From an uncultured Collinsella sp. (GTDB lineage Bacteria > Actinomycetota > Coriobacteriia > Coriobacteriales > Coriobacteriaceae): a stretch of DNA of 5,277 bases. The stretch spans positions 1 to 5,277 of the forward strand of contig CABTZM010000145.1 in NCBI GenBank assembly GCA_902489295.1, in the 5' to 3' direction. This document shows, piece after piece, positions 1 to 5,277 of the stretch. The position numbers and the translations under genes were made by a program. Position 1 is the first letter of the stretch; the number at the start of each line of letters is the position of its first letter. The notes below the pieces were generated by a model. That model ran no database searches, had not been told where the DNA came from, and worked only from the letters and a program-made list of their open reading frames with translations.

Positions 1-140
1 CCGTCCTTCTCGGGCTTGAGGGTACGGTAATTGATGGTCTCCGGCTTCTTGACCTCACCGTGCGACCAGGAACGAATCTGGTCGGCGGAGGCAAGGGAGA
101 TCTTTACCGAGTCAAAATCAGTAGCTTCGAAATCTGCCAC
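1..140 (-). CDS. rpoC: RNA polymerase subunit beta', N-terminal fragment
   Basis: RpoC is the second large catalytic subunit of RNA polymerase; it carries the active-site magnesium aspartates and forms the clamp with beta. Only the first 46 complete codons lie in the window; the gene runs off the left edge. The fragment contains the beta' N-terminal signature SHGEVKKPETINYRTLKPEK (about residues 27-46), which is near-identical across bacteria, preceded by ISLASADQIRSW, a recognisable version of the usual 'I.LA....IR.WS' opening. The zinc-binding cysteines that should follow lie outside the window. I chose the GTG at 138-140 because an AAGGAG Shine-Dalgarno (150-155) sits 9 bases upstream. An in-frame TTG at 144-146 is only 3 bases from that site and is less likely. 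The start is 6 bases after the rpoB stop, so the two are co-transcribed and probably translationally coupled. Identity is certain; the start is likely. Confidence 0.97.
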   Translation of the reverse strand, partial: MADFEATDFDSVKISLASADQIRSWSHGEVKKPETINYRTLKPEKD

Positions 141-146
141 AGTCAA

Positions 147-3638
<3,492 letters not shown>

Positions 3639-3647
3639 CAGGTTTTT

Positions 3648-3654
3648 CCTCCTT
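3648..3654 (-). promoter_or_regulatory. Shine-Dalgarno site of rpoB
   Basis: The minus strand reads AAGGAGG here, a full match to the anti-Shine-Dalgarno of 16S rRNA, with 9 bases to the GTG at 3636-3638. It decides the non-ATG start: there is no competing in-frame ATG with a comparable site, and the N-terminus it gives matches the family. Confidence 0.9.
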
Positions 3655-3711
3655 CACGGAAATGCTCGGTGGGTTGGCGAGGCATAGCTTCGCCAGTTAT
3701 CGCAACCTAAT

Positions 3712-3739
3712 AGTTTATCAGGTACCGACCGTTGGGCAA
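3712..3739 (-). promoter_or_regulatory. Probable sigma70-type promoter of rpoB-rpoC
   Basis: On the minus strand a TTGCCC -35 element (3734-3739) is followed after 16 bases by TAAACT (3712-3717). A TG at 3719-3720, one base before the hexamer, makes it an extended -10. Transcription would start near 3705, giving a leader of roughly 65 bases before the GTG. The site lies between the galU terminator and rpoB, where a promoter is needed. This is a motif call by eye; the start site is inferred. Confidence 0.55.
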
Positions 3740-3815
3740 GAAAAGCCTTGACGCGATTGAGTTTTTGGAGTAGCAAAGTTTTTCGACAGAAAACACGCAG
3801 GTAGATGTATGTGTA

Positions 3816-3831
3816 TCGAACATCTGTTCAT
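3816..3831. promoter_or_regulatory. LexA-like (SOS box) palindrome, possible operator
   Basis: The plus strand reads TCGAAC-ATCT-GTTCAT, matching 10 of 12 defined positions of the mycobacterial LexA consensus TCGAAC-N4-GTTCGA; the core GAAC-N4-GTTC is perfect. A further GAAC half-site follows at 3843-3846, so CTGTTCA (3824-3830) and TGAACAG (3842-3848) form a second inverted repeat with an 11-base spacer. That spacer contains the minus-strand TAAAAT (3834-3839), which could be a -10 element although no good -35 is visible. The palindrome lies about 90 bases upstream of the better rpoB promoter. The pattern is clear; LexA binding is inference, and another regulator or chance is possible. Confidence 0.35.
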
Positions 3832-3872
3832 ATATTTTATGTGAACAGAGAGCTAGCAATCGCAGCTCTTAT

Positions 3873-3905
3873 AAAAAACGGGCGCGAACCGAGGTCCACG
3901 CCCGT
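3873..3905 (-). terminator. Intrinsic terminator of galU
   Basis: On the minus strand ACGGGCG (3899-3905) pairs with CGCCCGU (3878-3884). The stem continues inward through U-G, G-C, G-U, A-U and C-G pairs to a CUCG tetraloop, giving a 12-bp hairpin followed directly by a run of U (3873-3878). The two wobble pairs form only in the minus-strand RNA, and the plus strand lacks a U-tract, so it acts on leftward transcription. It starts about 20 bases after the galU stop and separates galU from rpoB. Confidence 0.92.
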
Positions 3906-3925
3906 AAATGTCGGTGCCCGAAGGC

Positions 3926-4834
3926 TTACTTGCGCATCAATCCGCCGCGCTCGTCGATGGCGTCCCAGAAGGCATCGGCAAAGCAGGGGTCGTTTGCAGC
4001 CATGAGGGCGTTAGTGGCCATCCAACCAGAGGGAGTGCCGGTGTCGTAGCCCGACAGCGGGTCGATGACGACGGCGTACATGGCCTCGCGGTCGAGCGAA
4101 CGGGCCATGGCGTCGGTGAGCTGGATCTCGCCGCCCTTGCCGGCCTGCTGATCTGCCAGCAAGTCCATGACCAGCGGGCTCAGCAGGTAGCGACCGACGA
4201 TGTACAGGTTGGACGGAGCCGCCTCGGGAGCGGGCTTCTCGACCAGACCGCCGATGCGCCAGACAGCGCCCGGCTCGGCATCGGCAACGCCCTCGGCGCC
4301 CTCGAGCGAACCGACGCGCTCGCCGGCGATAACGCCGTAGCGGCTGACTTCCTCGGGCGAGCAAGCAGCGACGGCGATAACCGAAGCGCCACCGTGCTCC
4401 TTGGAAACGGCGAGCATCTTGTCGCAGATATCGCGGTTAGGCACAACGTAGTCGCCCAGAAGAACCAGGAAGTTCTCCCCTGCCACGGCGTCGGCAGCAG
4501 AGCGAATAGCATGGCCGAGGCCCTTGGGCTCGTACTGATAACGGAAGTCGACCGGCATACCGCCAGCGTGGGCGACAGCATCGGCATAGGCGTTCTTGCC
4601 GCGCTCGCGCAGCAGGTTCTCGAGCGAGCGATCAGGCTGGAAGTAGTTCAGTAGCTCGGGCTTACCGGGAGAAGTAACGATGATGGCATCGTCGACCTCC
4701 TCGGGCTCGAGCGCCTCCTCGACGACGTACTGAATGACGGGCTTGTCGAGCACCGGCAGCATCTCTTTGGGCGTGCACTTGGTGCCAGGCAGAAAACGCG
4801 TGCCAAGACCGGCGGCGGGGATGATTGCCTTCAT
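3926..4834 (-). CDS. galU: UTP-glucose-1-phosphate uridylyltransferase
   Basis: GalU makes UDP-glucose from UTP and glucose-1-phosphate in the cytoplasm, feeding cell-surface polysaccharides, glycolipids and the Leloir galactose pathway. The 302-aa product is of usual length. The nucleotide-binding signature AAGLGTRFLPGTKCTPKEML (residues 7-26) is followed by PVLDKPVIQY, which is diagnostic of bacterial GalU. EPKGLGHAI is at 102-110, LLGDYV with the likely metal-binding D128 at 125-130, VEKP with its conserved lysine K200 at 198-201, GKGGEIQLTDA at 232-242, and GYDTGTPSGW at 262-271. I chose the ATG at 4832-4834 because MKAIIPAAG is the family N-terminus. AAGGA (4847-4851) lies 12 bases upstream, rather far; an in-frame TTG at 4841-4843 is only 3 bases from it and is unlikely. 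The gene has its own promoter and terminator, between rplL and rpoB, which is an uncommon position. The paralogue GtaB is the same enzyme under its Bacillus name. Confidence 0.96.
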   Translation of the reverse strand: MKAIIPAAGLGTRFLPGTKCTPKEMLPVLDKPVIQYVVEEALEPEEVDDAIIVTSPGKPELLNYFQPDRSLENLLRERGKNAYADAVAHAGGMPVDFRYQYEPKGLGHAIRSAADAVAGENFLVLLGDYVVPNRDICDKMLAVSKEHGGASVIAVAACSPEEVSRYGVIAGERVGSLEGAEGVADAEPGAVWRIGGLVEKPAPEAAPSNLYIVGRYLLSPLVMDLLADQQAGKGGEIQLTDAMARSLDREAMYAVVIDPLSGYDTGTPSGWMATNALMAANDPCFADAFWDAIDERGGLMRK

Positions 4835-4856
4835 GTTATTCAAAGATCCTTTCGCA

Positions 4857-4894
4857 GGCGCAAAAGCGCCCCATGCGTGCGGCACACAGCCGCA
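4857..4894 (-). other. Two hairpins in the presumed galU leader
   Basis: On the minus strand TGCGGC-TGTGT-GCCGCA (4878-4894) forms a perfect 6-bp hairpin. Seven bases later GGCGC-TTTT-GCGCC (4857-4870) forms a perfect 5-bp hairpin that ends 5 bases before the galU Shine-Dalgarno. Neither is followed by a U-tract, so they are not terminators. They could stabilise the mRNA or affect ribosome loading; no known riboswitch class is recognisable. The structures are visible; function is unknown. Confidence 0.4.
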
Positions 4895-4930
4895 GACCAA
4901 ATTGCGATACCCAAGCATCTTACCGCTGGA

Positions 4931-4958
4931 ACTATATGTCGCTACAAGGCAGAGACAA
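4931..4958 (-). promoter_or_regulatory. Probable sigma70-type promoter of galU
   Basis: On the minus strand TTGTCT (4953-4958, four of six consensus bases) is separated by 16 bases from TATAGT (4931-4936, five of six). Transcription would start near 4924, leaving a leader of about 90 bases. It lies downstream of the rplL terminator, where an independent galU promoter is expected. A perfect TTGAC lies a little upstream (minus strand, around 4970-4975), but no good -10 follows at the right distance. This is a motif call by eye. Confidence 0.5.
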
Positions 4959-4980
4959 TTCTTCAGCAGGTCAACGCAAA

Positions 4981-5009
4981 TTATTGCTCGAATGGTGCAA
5001 TTTTATTGC
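4981..5009. repeat. Direct repeat TTATTGC, 22-base period, upstream of galU
   Basis: TTATTGC occurs at 4981-4987 and again at 5003-5009 on the plus strand, with an inverted GCAAT (4998-5002) between them. Two direct half-sites about two helical turns apart, some 25-50 bases upstream of the galU -35, is an arrangement typical of activator sites. No specific regulator can be named, and short AT-rich repeats also arise by chance. Confidence 0.25.
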
Positions 5010-5081
5010 CCAACGGCAGGGCACCCGATACGACGCAAATCACAGAACATGGCAGTTTGAGCAACCGATGCCGAGGGACCG

Positions 5082-5121
5082 AAAAACAAAAAAGACGGGG
5101 CTCGCAATGCGAACCCCGTCT
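5082..5121 (-). terminator. Intrinsic terminator after rplL
   Basis: On the minus strand AGACGGGG (5114-5121) pairs with CCCCGUCU (5093-5100). The stem continues through a U-G pair and UCGC/GCGA to an AUU loop, giving about 13 bp, followed by a U-rich tract interrupted by one G (5082-5092). The wobble pair would be a C-A mismatch in plus-strand RNA, so it serves leftward transcription. It begins 27 bases after the rplL stop and ends the ribosomal-stalk operon before galU. Confidence 0.95.
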
Positions 5122-5148
5122 GCAAAGGAATCTGGCGAGAAAGCCTGA

Positions 5149-5277
5149 TTACTTGAGGGTGACAGCAGCGCCAGCAGCCTCGAGCTTCTCCTTGGCAGCC
5201 TCGGCGTCCTCCTTCTTGGCACCCTCGAGAACAGCCTTGGGAGCGCCCTCGACGACCTCCTTGGCCTCCTTCAGGCC
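5149..5277 (-). CDS. rplL: 50S ribosomal protein L7/L12, C-terminal part
   Basis: L7/L12 forms the mobile stalk of the large ribosomal subunit and recruits EF-Tu, EF-G and other translational GTPases. The last 42 codons and a TAA stop are present; the N-terminal dimerisation domain, hinge and start lie beyond the right edge. The fragment begins GLKEAKEVVEGAPKAVLEG and ends EKLEAAGAAVTLK, aligning without gaps to the end of the E. coli protein (GLKEAKDLVESAP...AGAEVEVK), the half of the C-terminal domain that includes part of the factor-binding face. The lysine-rich, alanine- and glutamate-rich composition is typical. As the last gene before a strong terminator it most likely closes an rplJ-rplL operon, whose other genes are not visible here. 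Confidence 0.95.
   Translation of the reverse strand, partial: GLKEAKEVVEGAPKAVLEGAKKEDAEAAKEKLEAAGAAVTLK

Noticed and set aside
3747..3775. Possible plus-strand promoter (TTGACG then TAGCAA, 17-base spacing)
   Set aside because: The -10 is poor, and no plus-strand gene lies downstream; it would only read into galU antisense.
3805..4005. Short plus-strand open frame starting in the galU-rpoB gap
   Set aside because: It crosses the galU terminator hairpin and the galU 3' end, has no convincing Shine-Dalgarno, and encodes no recognisable motif.
3908..4654. 248-codon open frame on the plus strand opposite galU
   Set aside because: It has the same cause as the rpoB antisense frame: it is in register with galU codons, its composition is biased, and it has no recognisable domain.
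4835..4918. Extension of GalU by 28 residues to an upstream ATG at 4916-4918
   Set aside because: The added residues do not resemble the family, would cover the leader hairpins, and lie outside the conserved MKAIIPAAG start.
3729..5016. 11-base match TTGCCCAACGG at 3729-3739 (minus) and 5006-5016 (plus)
   Set aside because: Several 11-base matches are expected by chance in a window this size when both strands are counted, and the two copies have different relations to their promoters.

Overview
The window is core informational DNA, and every gene I can support lies on the minus strand. In transcription order (right to left) it holds the 3' end of rplL (ribosomal protein L7/L12), a complete galU (UTP-glucose-1-phosphate uridylyltransferase), a complete rpoB (RNA polymerase beta, 1163 aa) and the first 46 codons of rpoC (beta'). 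The DNA is GC-rich. RpoB is the short form without the large proteobacterial insertions, and its core resembles actinobacterial sequences. Together with Shine-Dalgarno sites and GTG starts on rpoB and rpoC, this suggests an Actinomycetota chromosome, perhaps a Coriobacteriia member such as Collinsella. The genus is a guess that sequence search could settle.

Layout: rplL ends at 5149 and is followed by a textbook intrinsic terminator (5082-5121). The rest of the 314-base gap before galU carries a plausible sigma70-type promoter, two small hairpins in the presumed leader, and a pair of direct repeats upstream of the promoter. galU (3926-4834) ends in a second intrinsic terminator (3873-3905). 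The next ~230 bases are AT-richer and contain a GAAC-N4-GTTC palindrome resembling a Gram-positive LexA box, then a good extended -10 promoter, a short leader and a strong Shine-Dalgarno for rpoB. rpoB and rpoC are 6 bases apart, with the rpoC ribosome-binding site inside the last rpoB codons, so they form one operon.

Functionally, the ribosomal stalk gene and the polymerase genes are neighbours as in most bacteria, but here they are separated by galU and two strong terminators. In many bacteria some transcripts read from rplJL into rpoBC; here rpoBC probably depends mainly on its own promoter. galU, which makes UDP-glucose for envelope polysaccharide and galactose metabolism, looks like a one-gene unit.

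There is no mobile element, CRISPR array, RNA gene or novel multi-gene system here. The observations most worth a second look are an enlarged, rewritten fork-loop-2 segment in RpoB just after the rifampicin region, the LexA-like palindrome upstream of rpoB, and galU sitting between rplL and rpoB.
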